A stretch of DNA of 61,727 nt from DASZMJ01 sp035551935 (GTDB lineage: Bacteria > Planctomycetota > Planctomycetia > Isosphaerales > Isosphaeraceae), in the NCBI GenBank assembly GCA_035551935.1, contig DASZMJ010000220.1, positions 1 to 61,727 of the forward strand, written 5' to 3'. Below are positions 1 to 8,432 of the stretch, piece after piece. Numbering within the stretch: position 1 is the stretch's first letter; every line of letters begins with the position of its first letter. Below the pieces are notes generated by a model that worked only from the letters and a program-made list of their open reading frames with translations, was not told the origin of the DNA and did no database searches. A program made the translations under genes and the position numbers.

Positions 1-59
1 AGGCGGGCCAGCTCGGCCCGCTCCTCGGCCGTCAGCTTCAGGACGTACTTCTTGGCCAT
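1..59 (-). CDS. Transposase-like protein, 5' end only (runs off the left edge)
   Basis: Only the first 19 codons are inside the window; they read MAKKYVLKLTAEERAELAR. This opening strongly resembles the helix-turn-helix N-terminus of IS630-type transposases, which often begin MAKKY(I/V)..LTxEER. A GGGGAGG Shine-Dalgarno sequence lies about seven bases upstream of the ATG on the minus strand (plus-strand positions near 67-73). The rest of the gene and any terminal inverted repeats lie outside the window, so an intact element cannot be confirmed. It is divergent from the peptidase gene that starts at 335. The assignment is an inference from 19 residues; another small helix-turn-helix protein is possible. 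Confidence 0.5.
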   Translation of the reverse strand, partial: MAKKYVLKLTAEERAELAR

Positions 60-334
60 GACGAACCTCCCCGTGGACTTCGATGCGGCCGGACAAGGGA
101 GGCCATCTTACCCGAAAATTACCGAGTGACGCTCCACTAGGGTCGTAGCGATGGGGACAGTCGAGCCTGGACCCTTGGATCGAGATGGGTGATCCTAATT
201 GGGCGCGCGCCGGGGCGGTCCATTTCCGTTGGGGTAAGATGGGCGAGCCTTGTTCCGCGCTCCCATCGCCGCAGGACGGGCCCCGGCCAGGCCCTCGACA
301 TCGCCCGCTGACGAGCACCCTCGAGGACGCAACG

Positions 335-2257
335 ATGATCCGCCAACGTGGCTACCGCCCGCGCTTCGACCGCCTCGACGGCCGCTGGCTGCCGTCGGTC
401 GCGACCTTCGCCGGATTGACGCCGGCCCAGCTCTCGCAGGCGTACGGCTTCAACTCGACCGCCAACGCCAATGGCGCCGGGCAGACGATCGCCGTCGTCG
501 TCGCCTACCACGACCCGAACCTCGCGAGCGACCTGGCCACGTTCGACCAGGCGAACAACCTGCCGGGGCAGTCGACTGCGCAGGTCTCGGGCATCCTGTC
601 GCAGGTCGACCAGGCGGGCACGCAGACCAACGACGGCTGGGCGGGCGAGGCGGCGCTGGACGTCGAGTGGGCGCACGCGGCGGCCCCGGCGGCGCACATC
701 GTGGTGGTCGAGGCCAAATCGACCAGCCTGGGCGACCTCCTCAATGCGGTCGACACGGCGAAGAACATCCCGGGCGTCTCGGTCGTGTCGATGAGCTGGG
801 GGACCTCGGAGTTCGCCGGCCAGACGGCGCTCGACTCGACCTTCACCACGCCGAGCGGCCACACGCCGATCACGTTCGTCGCCGCCTCGGGCGACGCCGG
901 GGCCTTCGGCGGGTCGTCGTGGCCGGCCAGCTCGCCGAACGTCGTGGCCGTCGGCGGCACGTCCTTGACCATCGGCGCCGGCGGCACGATCGCGAGCGAG
1001 TCGGGCTGGCTCGGCAGCGGCGGCGGCGTCAGCAGCTTCGAGGCGGCCCCGTCCTATCAAAGCGGCGTCCAGTCCACCGGCGCCCGGACCACCCCCGACG
1101 TCTCGATCGTCGGCGACCCCTCGACCGGCCTGTCGACCTACATCACCAGCCCCTCGACCGGCCAGGGTTCCTGGTACGTCGTCGGCGGCACCAGCGCCTC
1201 GGCCCAGGTCTGGGCCGGCATCCTCGCCGACGCCGACTCGGCCCGCGCCGCCGCCGGCCTGGGGACCCTCAGCACGTCGACGGCGTTGACCGACCTCTAC
1301 AGCAGCCCCTCCGCCTTCCACTCGATCACCACCGGCTTCAACGGCTACTCCGCCACGCCCGGCTACAACCTCGTCGCCGGCCTCGGCTCGCCGGACTTCG
1401 CCGCCGTCATCCACGCCCTCGACCCGACCGCCCCGGCGACCCCCTCGACCACGACCCCGACCACGCCCTCGACCCCGACGACGACCACCCCTACGACCCC
1501 GACGACGACCACCACGCATTCGCCGTCGTCCGGCGGCTCGACGACCGTCACCGGCCCGCAGTCGTCGCCGTCGACGACCACGCCCGCCATCGCCCTGACC
1601 CCCCTGGTCCCCGCCGGCGCGATCGTCGTCAACACCCCCGTCGCGCCGGCCCCGCCGACGACGCAGGTCCTCGGCAACACGGCCGCGACGACCGGCGCGA
1701 CGTCCTCGACGTCGACGACGACCGGCGGGACCGCCACGGCCTCCGCGCCGTCGACGCCGGGCGTGGTGGCCCAGGGACCGCTGGGCGATCCGGGCCTCCC
1801 CGCGATCGTCGCCGGCGACACCCGCCCGCCGGCCGACGAGGCGACCGCCGAGCCGCCAGCGATGGAACGCGCGCCCGGCGTCGAGGACCCGGCCCCGGCC
1901 GACGCCCCGGCGATGCCGGCCGAGGAGGCGCCCCCGGCCAATCCCGACGACGAGCCGAAGGCCCGCCGGCGCCCGAAGGACGAGGCGACGGCCCCGGATC
2001 GCCCCCAGGCCTGGCTCGACGGCCTCTTCCTGCCCCAGGGCTCGGCCACCGCGGACCCGGCCGATTCTCGGACCCTCCGCTCCGCGCCCGTGCCCGGCCA
2101 CGGCGCGACCGAGGCCGACCGCGGCGAGGACCCAGCCCCGTCATTGTCGTTCGGCCTGGCGTTCGCCTCGATGGCCGCCCTCCGCTGGGACATCCGCCGT
2201 CGGAGCCGCGGCCAGACGCCCGGCGACCCGCTGCCCTTGGTCCGCACGTCCGCCTGA
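335..2257 (+). CDS. Exported S53 (sedolisin-type) serine-carboxyl peptidase with Thr/Pro-rich tail
   Basis: The 640-residue product carries all sedolisin catalytic residues: E105 and D109 in GEAALD, the oxyanion D187 in ASGDAGA, and S287 in GGTSAS. A GLGSP segment near the end of the domain fits the family's calcium-site region. The ATG at 335 is chosen because GAGG lies about nine bases upstream and the protein then opens with FDRLDGRWLPSV, similar to the LExRxLL-type motif of planctomycete exported proteins. The catalytic domain begins almost at once, so the long activation prodomain usual in sedolisins is missing. After about residue 365 comes a Thr/Pro-rich linker, then an acidic Pro/Ala-rich region and a weak hydrophobic stretch near the C-terminus followed by Arg residues. 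It probably degrades extracellular protein at acidic pH. The 275 bases upstream show no clear promoter. Confidence 0.88.
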   Translation: MIRQRGYRPRFDRLDGRWLPSVATFAGLTPAQLSQAYGFNSTANANGAGQTIAVVVAYHDPNLASDLATFDQANNLPGQSTAQVSGILSQVDQAGTQTNDGWAGEAALDVEWAHAAAPAAHIVVVEAKSTSLGDLLNAVDTAKNIPGVSVVSMSWGTSEFAGQTALDSTFTTPSGHTPITFVAASGDAGAFGGSSWPASSPNVVAVGGTSLTIGAGGTIASESGWLGSGGGVSSFEAAPSYQSGVQSTGARTTPDVSIVGDPSTGLSTYITSPSTGQGSWYVVGGTSASAQVWAGILADADSARAAAGLGTLSTSTALTDLYSSPSAFHSITTGFNGYSATPGYNLVAGLGSPDFAAVIHALDPTAPATPSTTTPTTPSTPTTTTPTTPTTTTTHSPSSGGSTTVTGPQSSPSTTTPAIALTPLVPAGAIVVNTPVAPAPPTTQVLGNTAATTGATSSTSTTTGGTATASAPSTPGVVAQGPLGDPGLPAIVAGDTRPPADEATAEPPAMERAPGVEDPAPADAPAMPAEEAPPANPDDEPKARRRPKDEATAPDRPQAWLDGLFLPQGSATADPADSRTLRSAPVPGHGATEADRGEDPAPSLSFGLAFASMAALRWDIRRRSRGQTPGDPLPLVRTSA

Positions 2258-2285
2258 GGCGTCCCGCGCACCGATCCGCGCCGAC

Positions 2286-2313
2286 GGCCGGCCCCGAGGG
2301 TCGGGGCCCGGCC
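2286..2313 (+). terminator. GC-rich hairpin after the S53 peptidase gene
   Basis: A 12-base arm (GGCCGGCCCCGA) and its complement, with a single bulged C, are separated by GGG. The hairpin starts 28 bases after the peptidase stop codon. No U-tract follows, so this is a structural terminator or an mRNA 3' end rather than a textbook rho-independent site. Confidence 0.5.
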
Positions 2314-2374
2314 GCCGAGCCAAAAATGAAATAATGATCATATTTCTGAACTATATAATCGAAGAGGTCGTTCG

Positions 2375-3256
2375 ATGTCCATGAGAGCATTTTTCGGGAG
2401 GCTCGCCGCGCGGCGGCGGCGGGCGCTGGCGCCGGGGGTCGAGGGGATGGAGGGGCGGGCGCTGCTGGCGACGTCGACGACGTTCGTGGCGCCGAGCATC
2501 ACCGACCTCGTCGCCGGCGCCCGGAACGGGGTGAACACGGCCCCGGCGACGATCGACCGGCTCCTGGGCGCGCTCGAGTCGCAGCTCAACAGCGGCCCGC
2601 TGGCCGACCTGAACTCGGGGGCGGTCGACCAGGCCGGCTACCAGACGGAGGTGGCGAGCCTCGTGACGAGCTTCGATCAATCGATCAGCACGTTGCTCGC
2701 CAACTATCCGAACGTCCTCGAGCTGACAACGCTCGCCGCGGACGCGGTGCCGGCCGACGTCGCCGCGCTCGTCCAGCAGCAGTCCGTCGGCCTGATCACG
2801 ACGACGACCTTCGCGACCGCCGCGCAGACGTCCATCAATAACCTCACCTCGGGACCTCTCCGTCCCCTGGGGACGACGATCCCGGCCCTCGCGACGCGGA
2901 CGCAGCAGTTCGAGGCCGGCCTCGACACCCTGGCCTCGGCCCTCGGCACTTCGGCCACGATCCCGTTGACGATCTCGCAGGTGAACACCACCCTCGCCGC
3001 CGATGCCGCCGCTTATCAGGCCGAGATGGACTCGGCCCTGACCGTGACCCACCCCTATGCCGCCTCGGTCGTCGATACGGCCGTCGCGACGCTGGAGAGC
3101 AGCGTCGCCTCGATCGCCAACGGCACGAGCACCAGCACCGCCAGCACCCAGTCGCAGGTCCAGGCCGCCATCACCGCGTTCGACACCACCGTCCTCGACA
3201 CCACCGGCCTCTTCGGCCCCCGCGGCGCCATCGGCCGCTTCGCCTCGAACGACTGA
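2375..3256 (+). CDS. Exported alanine/threonine-rich helical protein with LExRxLL-type N-terminus, unknown function
   Basis: The 293-residue product opens with an Arg-rich segment followed by VEGMEGRALLAT at about residues 22-33. This matches the L/MExRxLL(A/S) motif found near the N-terminus of many planctomycete exported proteins. The remainder is Ala, Thr, Ser and Leu rich, predicted largely helical, with no cysteine and no recognised catalytic motif. The start is fixed by GAAGAGG eight bases upstream of the ATG. The 40 bases upstream are very AT-rich and contain TATAAT at 2354-2359, although a start point from that hexamer would leave almost no leader. It follows the S53 peptidase, whose product shares the N-terminal motif. 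I cannot assign a function. Confidence 0.7.
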   Translation: MSMRAFFGRLAARRRRALAPGVEGMEGRALLATSTTFVAPSITDLVAGARNGVNTAPATIDRLLGALESQLNSGPLADLNSGAVDQAGYQTEVASLVTSFDQSISTLLANYPNVLELTTLAADAVPADVAALVQQQSVGLITTTTFATAAQTSINNLTSGPLRPLGTTIPALATRTQQFEAGLDTLASALGTSATIPLTISQVNTTLAADAAAYQAEMDSALTVTHPYAASVVDTAVATLESSVASIANGTSTSTASTQSQVQAAITAFDTTVLDTTGLFGPRGAIGRFASND

Positions 3257-3310
3257 CCCGACGGAGCAGGCCGTTGCCCGCGGCGCCGCGGCCGCTATCC
3301 TGGGAGGGGA

Positions 3311-3401
3311 TTTACCACATGAGGACACCGAGGGCACAGAGAGAAGGAGAAGTTGTTTCTTATCCTTTCTCTCAGTGCCCTCGGTGTCCTCCGTGGCATC
3401 C
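3311..3401. repeat. Long intergenic inverted repeat, family II (ACCAC..GGACAC type)
   Basis: Arms at about 3312-3347 and 3364-3400 are complementary over a 27-28 bp core with a single mismatch, separated by a short T-rich loop. The core reads GAGGACACCGAGGGCAC. It ends 21 bases before the ribokinase ATG, between two co-directional genes. The arm sequence resembles the repeat at 23011-23101, so it is probably a copy of a dispersed palindromic element rather than a gene-specific terminator. Confidence 0.8.
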
Positions 3402-3421
3402 TTCTTCTTCAGGGTTGTCCC

Positions 3422-4375
3422 ATGCCTCGCGTCGTCGTGCTCGGTTCCAGCGGCTATGACCTGACGATCCGGCTGCCTCGGCTGCCGAGGCCGGGGGAGA
3501 CGCTCCTCGGCGGCGAGCTCCTGCGCGGGCCGGGGGGCAAGGGGGCAAATCAAGCGATCGCGGCGCGGCGGGCGGGGGCGGAGGTCGTCTTCCTCACCGC
3601 CTTCGGCGACGACGACTTCGGCCGGCTCATCGCCGGCAACGACCGCGCCGAGGGACTCGACCTGGGCTTCGCCAGGGTCGTCGGCGAGACGGCCAATCAA
3701 GTCGCGTTGATCTTCGTCGGCGACGACGGCCAGAACGCCATCGGCGTCGCCCCCGGCGCCAGCGCCCGGCTCGGGCCCGAGGTCGTCGATGCATTGCCCG
3801 AGCATGTGTTCCGCGACGGGGGCGTCTTCCTGGCGTGCCTCGAAGTGCCATTGGCGACCGTCCGCCGCGGCCTGGAGCGGGCCAGGGGGGCGGGGATGGT
3901 CACCATCCTCAACCCCGCGCCGGCGGATCGGTCGGTGCGGGAGGTGGACCTGCTCCGGCTCGTCGACCTCCTGACGCCCAACCAGGAGGAGGCGCAGGTC
4001 CTGACCGGCCTGCCCGCCGGGACGCCCGACGAGGCCGCGCGGGCGGCCCGGGCGTTGCGGGAGTGCGGGGCGGCCGGGGTCGTGCTCACGATGGGCGAGG
4101 CCGGTTGCCTCGTCGAATCGGCCGAGGGGACCGCCCTCGTGCCGGCGCCGAGGGTCGCGGCGGTGGACACGGTCGGGGCCGGCGACGCCTTCAACGGCGC
4201 GCTCGCCGTCGCCCTGGCCGAAGGGCGGCCGCTCGCCGAGGCCGCCGCCTTCGCCACGGCGGCGGGCTCGTGGGCGGTCACGAAGCCGGGGGCGCAGGGG
4301 GCCTTGCCGACGCGGGCCGAGATCGAACGGCTGGTGTTCGAACGGCTGGTGTTCGAACGGCGGATGACCCGTTGA
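3422..4375 (+). CDS. rbsK: Ribokinase (PfkB family sugar kinase)
   Basis: This cytoplasmic kinase of 317 residues probably phosphorylates ribose to ribose 5-phosphate. Both PfkB signatures are present: GGKGANQA near residue 40 and DTVGAGDAFNGALA near residue 250, which holds the catalytic Asp of the anion hole. The ATG at 3422 is chosen because the protein then begins MPRVVVLGSSGYDL, as in the family; the open frame extends upstream only through the inverted repeat. No ribose transporter or repressor lies nearby, so the substrate could be another sugar or nucleoside. Just before the stop, the segment RLVFERLVFERR is a small in-frame duplication. The gamma-glutamyltransferase gene starts 17 bases downstream and may be co-transcribed. 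Confidence 0.88.
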   Translation: MPRVVVLGSSGYDLTIRLPRLPRPGETLLGGELLRGPGGKGANQAIAARRAGAEVVFLTAFGDDDFGRLIAGNDRAEGLDLGFARVVGETANQVALIFVGDDGQNAIGVAPGASARLGPEVVDALPEHVFRDGGVFLACLEVPLATVRRGLERARGAGMVTILNPAPADRSVREVDLLRLVDLLTPNQEEAQVLTGLPAGTPDEAARAARALRECGAAGVVLTMGEAGCLVESAEGTALVPAPRVAAVDTVGAGDAFNGALAVALAEGRPLAEAAAFATAAGSWAVTKPGAQGALPTRAEIERLVFERLVFERRMTR

Positions 4376-4392
4376 CAAGAAAAGAGGCCGGC

Positions 4393-6114
4393 ATGGGACA
4401 GCGTATGTCGTGGACCATCCTCGCCGTCGCGATCGCGCTGGTGGCCGCGGTCGCCTCGATGATGCCGGGCCGCTTGCGGGCCCACGACCGACCGCATGGG
4501 CCGAGGGGCAAGACGCGGTCGGCGGTCCTGGCGCGACACGGCATGGCGGCGACGAGCCAGCCCCTCGCGACGGCCGCCGCGATCCGGGTCCTCCAGCACG
4601 GGGGCAACGCGATTGACGCGGCCATCGCCGCGAACGCCGTGCTCGGCGTCGTCGAGCCGATGTCGTGCGGCATCGGCGGCGACCTGTTCGCGATCGCCTG
4701 GGATGCGAAGACGAAGAAGCTCTACGGCCTCAACGCCAGCGGCCGGGCGCCGTACGCGGCGACGATCGACCTCATGAAGTCGAGGGGCCTGGAGTCGATC
4801 CCGACGCGCGGCCCGCTGAGCTGGTCGGTCCCCGGCTGCGTCGACGGCTGGGACGCGCTCCACCGCCGGTTCGGCTCGAAGCCGTGGGCCGACCTCCTCG
4901 CGCCGGCGATCGGCTACGCCGAGGAGGGGTTCCCCGTCTCCGAGATCATCGCCGGCGACTGGCACGGAGCGGAGCGCACGCTGGGCCAGATCCCGACCTC
5001 CGCCGCCTGCTACCTCCCCGACGGCCACGCCCCGGCGTTCGGCGACCTCTTCAAGAACCCCGACCTCGCCCGCACGTTGCGAGCGATCGCCCAGGGCGGT
5101 CGCGACGCCTACTATCGCGGCCCGATCGCCGACGCGATCGTCGCCTATTCGCGCGAGGCCGGCGGCCTCTTCGAGAAGAAGGACTTCGAGGAGAATCAAA
5201 GCACCTGGGTCGAGCCCGTCTCGACGAACTATCGCGGCTACGACGTCTGGGAGCTACCCCCCAACGGCCAGGGGATCGCGGCGCTCCAGATGCTCAACCT
5301 GCTCGAGCCGTACGACCTGAAATCGCTGGGCCCGCAGTCGGCCGAGGCCCTCCACCTGATGATCGAGGCCAAGAAGCTCGCCTTCGAGGACCGCGCCCGT
5401 TACTACGCCGACCCCGAGTTCGCCAAGGTCCCCGTGGCCGCCCTGATCTCGAAGGACTACGCCCGCGAGCGCGGCAAGCTCATCGACCGCGACCACGCCA
5501 ACGACCACCCGGCGCCCGGCGTGCCCACCGGGGGCGAGACGATTTACATGACGGTGGTCGACGGCGATTTCAACTGCGTGAGCCTGATCCAGTCCAACTA
5601 CAACGGCTTCGGCTCCGGGCACGTCCCCGGCAAGCTCGGCTTCGCGCTCCAGAACCGCGGCTGCCTCTTCGCCCTCGACCCCGACCACCCCAATGCGCTC
5701 AAGCCGCACAAGCGCCCGTTCCACACGATCATCCCCGGCTTCGTCACGAAAAGTGGCCACCCCTGGCTTTCCTTCGGCGTGATGGGAGGCGACATGCAGC
5801 CGCAAGGCCATGTGCAAGTCCTCTGCAACATGATCGACTGGGGCATGGACGTCCAGTCCGCCGGCGACGCCCCCCGCTTCTACCACTCCGGCTCCTCCGG
5901 CCCCACCGGCGCCCACGCCCGGGACGGCGGCACCATCTCCCTCGAGTCCGGCATCGGCCCCGACGTCCGCCGCTCCCTTGAGTCCAAGGGCCACCGCCTC
6001 GGCACCTCCCGCGGCGTCTTCGGCGGCTATCAGGCGATCCGGATCGATCCCGACCGCGGCGTCCTCATGGGCGGGTCCGACCCGAGGAAGGACGGGGGGG
6101 CGATGGGGTACTGA
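4393..6114 (+). CDS. ggt: Gamma-glutamyltransferase family protein, exported
   Basis: The 573-residue product is an N-terminal-nucleophile hydrolase that would cleave gamma-glutamyl bonds such as that of glutathione in the periplasm. Residues 1-30 form a signal peptide (basic start, hydrophobic core, GRLRA). The family motifs HGMAATSQPLATAAA, HGGNAIDAA and PMSCGIGGDLF follow. The self-cleavage site is predicted at T383 in GGETIYMTVVD, which would give large and small subunits. SFGVMGGDMQPQ occurs in the small subunit. AAAGAGG lies six bases before the ATG. It is of the GGT-like type with a Thr-Ile after the cleavage point, so specificity could be acylase-like rather than strictly glutathione. 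Confidence 0.9.
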   Translation: MGQRMSWTILAVAIALVAAVASMMPGRLRAHDRPHGPRGKTRSAVLARHGMAATSQPLATAAAIRVLQHGGNAIDAAIAANAVLGVVEPMSCGIGGDLFAIAWDAKTKKLYGLNASGRAPYAATIDLMKSRGLESIPTRGPLSWSVPGCVDGWDALHRRFGSKPWADLLAPAIGYAEEGFPVSEIIAGDWHGAERTLGQIPTSAACYLPDGHAPAFGDLFKNPDLARTLRAIAQGGRDAYYRGPIADAIVAYSREAGGLFEKKDFEENQSTWVEPVSTNYRGYDVWELPPNGQGIAALQMLNLLEPYDLKSLGPQSAEALHLMIEAKKLAFEDRARYYADPEFAKVPVAALISKDYARERGKLIDRDHANDHPAPGVPTGGETIYMTVVDGDFNCVSLIQSNYNGFGSGHVPGKLGFALQNRGCLFALDPDHPNALKPHKRPFHTIIPGFVTKSGHPWLSFGVMGGDMQPQGHVQVLCNMIDWGMDVQSAGDAPRFYHSGSSGPTGAHARDGGTISLESGIGPDVRRSLESKGHRLGTSRGVFGGYQAIRIDPDRGVLMGGSDPRKDGGAMGY

Positions 6115-6137
6115 GCGGCCGGGCCGTGACCGCCGAC

Positions 6138-6551
6138 TCATACAGGAGAATCGACTTCTCGATCCCAGAGCCTGGACTTCCGGTTCCTTCGGATCTCCCG
6201 CTCGATGCGGAGCTCTCGGGCCGGCTCCCGGTCCCAGCGGACCGTGACCCGTTCGTCGAGCAGACCGAGTAAGCGACGCCCGCACCGGGCCCAGCCAGTG
6301 CGGCGGTTGCCCTGCTTGTCCACGGCGGCGAATCGCAAGATGACCAGCAGGGGGGTGGGGAAGATGTCGAACGGGCCGAGGGCGAGGCGCCTCAACTCGC
6401 AACCAAGCAGTTGGTAGCCGTGATGCCGGGCCCAGGCCGTGAGCATCGCGAGTGCTCGGGCGTTCCGGTGGTGGCGGAAGAGGGCGACCACGTACACGAG
6501 GAAGGCGAGATACGCGACGAACCCGACAAGCACGGCGATTGCGGTCCACAT
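6138..6551 (-). CDS. Small membrane-anchored protein, planctomycete-type, unknown function
   Basis: The 137-residue protein starts with one membrane segment (AIAVLVGFVAYLAFLVYVVALF, about residues 4-25) followed by a basic helical stretch. A compact domain then contains the conserved-looking pieces LGPFDIFPTPLLVILRFAAVD and GWARCGRRLLG..DERVTVRWD. I recognise this pattern as a recurring small planctomycete protein, but no function is known to me. It would face the cytoplasm if the anchor is N-out. It is convergent with the gamma-glutamyltransferase gene (24 bases apart) and lies 22 bases downstream of the kinase gene on the same strand, so the two may share a transcript. Confidence 0.65.
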   Translation of the reverse strand: MWTAIAVLVGFVAYLAFLVYVVALFRHHRNARALAMLTAWARHHGYQLLGCELRRLALGPFDIFPTPLLVILRFAAVDKQGNRRTGWARCGRRLLGLLDERVTVRWDREPARELRIEREIRRNRKSRLWDREVDSPV

Positions 6552-6573
6552 GATGATATCCCGATCCCGGCCC

Positions 6574-8193
6574 TCACGGCAACGGCCGATGCTCGTAGTA
6601 CAGGCTCAAGGCCCGGACGCGCTTCACCTGATACGCCACGATCAGGCCGGAGACGGCCAGGACGGTGGCGAAGAGGACGTGGTGGTAGGGGTACAACGGC
6701 TGGGGCATCTCGTCGTAGTGGTCGAGCAGGACGAGCAGGCCGTAGCCGGCGACGGCGAAGCCGGTGGTGAACCAGACGAGGTGCTCACGGAACCAGAGGC
6801 CGGAGGCGGCGACGAGGAGGAAGTAGCCGGCGACCTGCGAGCTGCCGAGGCCGCGGCTGATGTAGACCAGCGCGGTGAAGAAGGCGACGTCGGCGAAGGC
6901 CCAGGCGAACCGGACCAGGGCCGACCAGCGCTCGGGGCGGAGGAAGCCCTGGAAGGCGATCGACGCCAGCGCCCAGCCGACGACCACGGCGATCGCCTTG
7001 CCGGGCTGGTTGGGGTCCTGGCCCTCGAAGAAGTAGCGGTTGACCTGGATGATCGCGCCGCAGATGCCCATCGTCCCGAGCCGCGACGCCAGGGCCGGCT
7101 CGCGGCGGGCCCAGCGGCGGAGGCGGTTCCAGGGGCCGAGCCGGCGGGCCTCGACCTGCTCGCAACGGAGGAACCGGCCGAGGTCGTCGGCCAGGGCGGC
7201 GGCGGACTCGTAGCGGTCGTGGGGGTCCTTCTCCAGGCACTTCAGGCAGATCCACTCCAGCGCCTTCGGCAGGCCCGGGCGCAGTCGGCTCGGCCGGGGG
7301 GGCTCGCCCTCGAGGACCTGCACGAGGGTCTCCAGCGGCGACTCCTCGCGGAACGGCGGGCGGCCGGTCAGCAACTCATAGAGAATCGTCCCTAATGCAT
7401 AAATATCGCTCAAGGGTCCGACGTTGGCGCCCCGCCCGCTCGCCTGCTCGGGGGCCATGTAGCTCGGGGTGCCGACGATGGCGCCACTGTGGGTCATCTG
7501 GTCGCCGCCGAGCATCTTGGCCAGGCCGAAGTCGGAGACGTGCGGCTCGCCGGCCTCGTCGAGGAGGATGTTCGAGGGCTTCAGGTCGCGGTGGACGATC
7601 CCTTGCGCGTGCAGGTGATCGACCGCCCGCGCGACGGTCATCACCAGCCGCGCCGCGGCCTCGGGCTCCAGCGGCCCGCACACCAGGAGCTTGGCCAGGC
7701 TCGGCCCGGCGACGAACTCCATCGCGAAGTAGTGCTGGCCGTGGCACTCGCCGACCTCGTGGATGCCGACGACGTGCGGCGAGCGCACCTTGGCCGCCGC
7801 CCGCGCCTCGGCCCGGAACCGGTCGACCTGGTCGGCGGAGGCGAGGTGGCTGGCGACGATCATCTTGATGGCGACGATCCGGTCGAGGTCCTTCTGCCGC
7901 GCCTTGTAGACCACCCCCATCCCGCCGCGGCCGATCTCGCCGATCAGCTCGTACTTGCCGAAGTCCCGCGACAGCGGCCGTGCCAGCGCGAACAGCGAGG
8001 TCTCCTCCGGCTGGGCGACCGCCCGGCCATCCATCGTGCTCCCCTCGGCCACCGGCTCGGTCGAGCCCGCCCAGGCCCCGGAGGGGGACATGATGAGCAT
8101 GCCCAGGCGCCGCGCCGACTCCTCCACGTCGCCGGGCTCGGGCGGGGGCAGGTCGGGGTAGCTGACGGTCGGGTCGTCGGAGCCCGCGGGCAT
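6574..8193 (-). CDS. Membrane-bound Ser/Thr protein kinase
   Basis: The 539-residue protein has a disordered N-terminal 80 residues, then a Hanks-type kinase domain (about 81-345). The domain shows GEIGRGGMGVVYKA glycine loop, invariant K110 in VAIK, HRDLKPSN catalytic loop, DFG, and the APE-like MAPEQ. After a basic linker, about six hydrophobic segments form a C-terminal membrane domain that probably acts as sensor or anchor. The ATG at 8193 (MPAGSDDP) is preferred over the upstream 8277 start because GAGGA lies eight bases upstream. It is divergent from the DUF3500 gene. Such kinases are abundant in Isosphaeraceae; the target is unknown. Confidence 0.9.
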   Translation of the reverse strand: MPAGSDDPTVSYPDLPPPEPGDVEESARRLGMLIMSPSGAWAGSTEPVAEGSTMDGRAVAQPEETSLFALARPLSRDFGKYELIGEIGRGGMGVVYKARQKDLDRIVAIKMIVASHLASADQVDRFRAEARAAAKVRSPHVVGIHEVGECHGQHYFAMEFVAGPSLAKLLVCGPLEPEAAARLVMTVARAVDHLHAQGIVHRDLKPSNILLDEAGEPHVSDFGLAKMLGGDQMTHSGAIVGTPSYMAPEQASGRGANVGPLSDIYALGTILYELLTGRPPFREESPLETLVQVLEGEPPRPSRLRPGLPKALEWICLKCLEKDPHDRYESAAALADDLGRFLRCEQVEARRLGPWNRLRRWARREPALASRLGTMGICGAIIQVNRYFFEGQDPNQPGKAIAVVVGWALASIAFQGFLRPERWSALVRFAWAFADVAFFTALVYISRGLGSSQVAGYFLLVAASGLWFREHLVWFTTGFAVAGYGLLVLLDHYDEMPQPLYPYHHVLFATVLAVSGLIVAYQVKRVRALSLYYEHRPLP

Positions 8194-8341
8194 GGGCTTC
8201 GTCCTCGAACGGGTCGCGAGGGGGGCCGGATTCGACGGACGGTCGCGAGCGGGGGCTGTCCGCCCTCCATTGTGCAACGCCGGCGCGGCCTTGACCAGGG
8301 GAGCCGCCCGACGATTGTCGCGACCCTGGGCGGGGCGGCCC

Positions 8342-8370
8342 TTTCAACGCCCTGTCGCGCTTGATAGGAT
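8342..8370 (+). promoter_or_regulatory. Possible sigma70-type promoter for the DUF3500 gene
   Basis: TTTCAA and TAGGAT are separated by exactly 17 bases, and the predicted start near 8377 leaves a leader of about 56 bases. The -10 element matches consensus at four of six positions; the -35 element is weak. Confidence 0.35.
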
Positions 8371-8432
8371 GACGCGCCGTCGGGCCGGCGAGAGGCCCAA
8401 AACCAGTGCCTCGGCACGAGGGGGGGTGGACG

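Noticed and set aside
137..2101. Long open frames antisense to the S53 peptidase gene (and similar antisense frames elsewhere)
   Set aside because: They are Arg/Gly-rich, lack any family similarity and mirror the GC-rich codon pattern of the real gene on the other strand.
2354..2359. TATAAT as the promoter of the 2375 gene
   Set aside because: It would put the transcription start inside the ribosome binding site, and no -35 element is found at the right distance.
3835..4392. Fusion of a ribokinase-region frame with gamma-glutamyltransferase
   Set aside because: The upstream part is an out-of-frame shadow of the ribokinase; a good ribosome site and signal peptide start at 4393.
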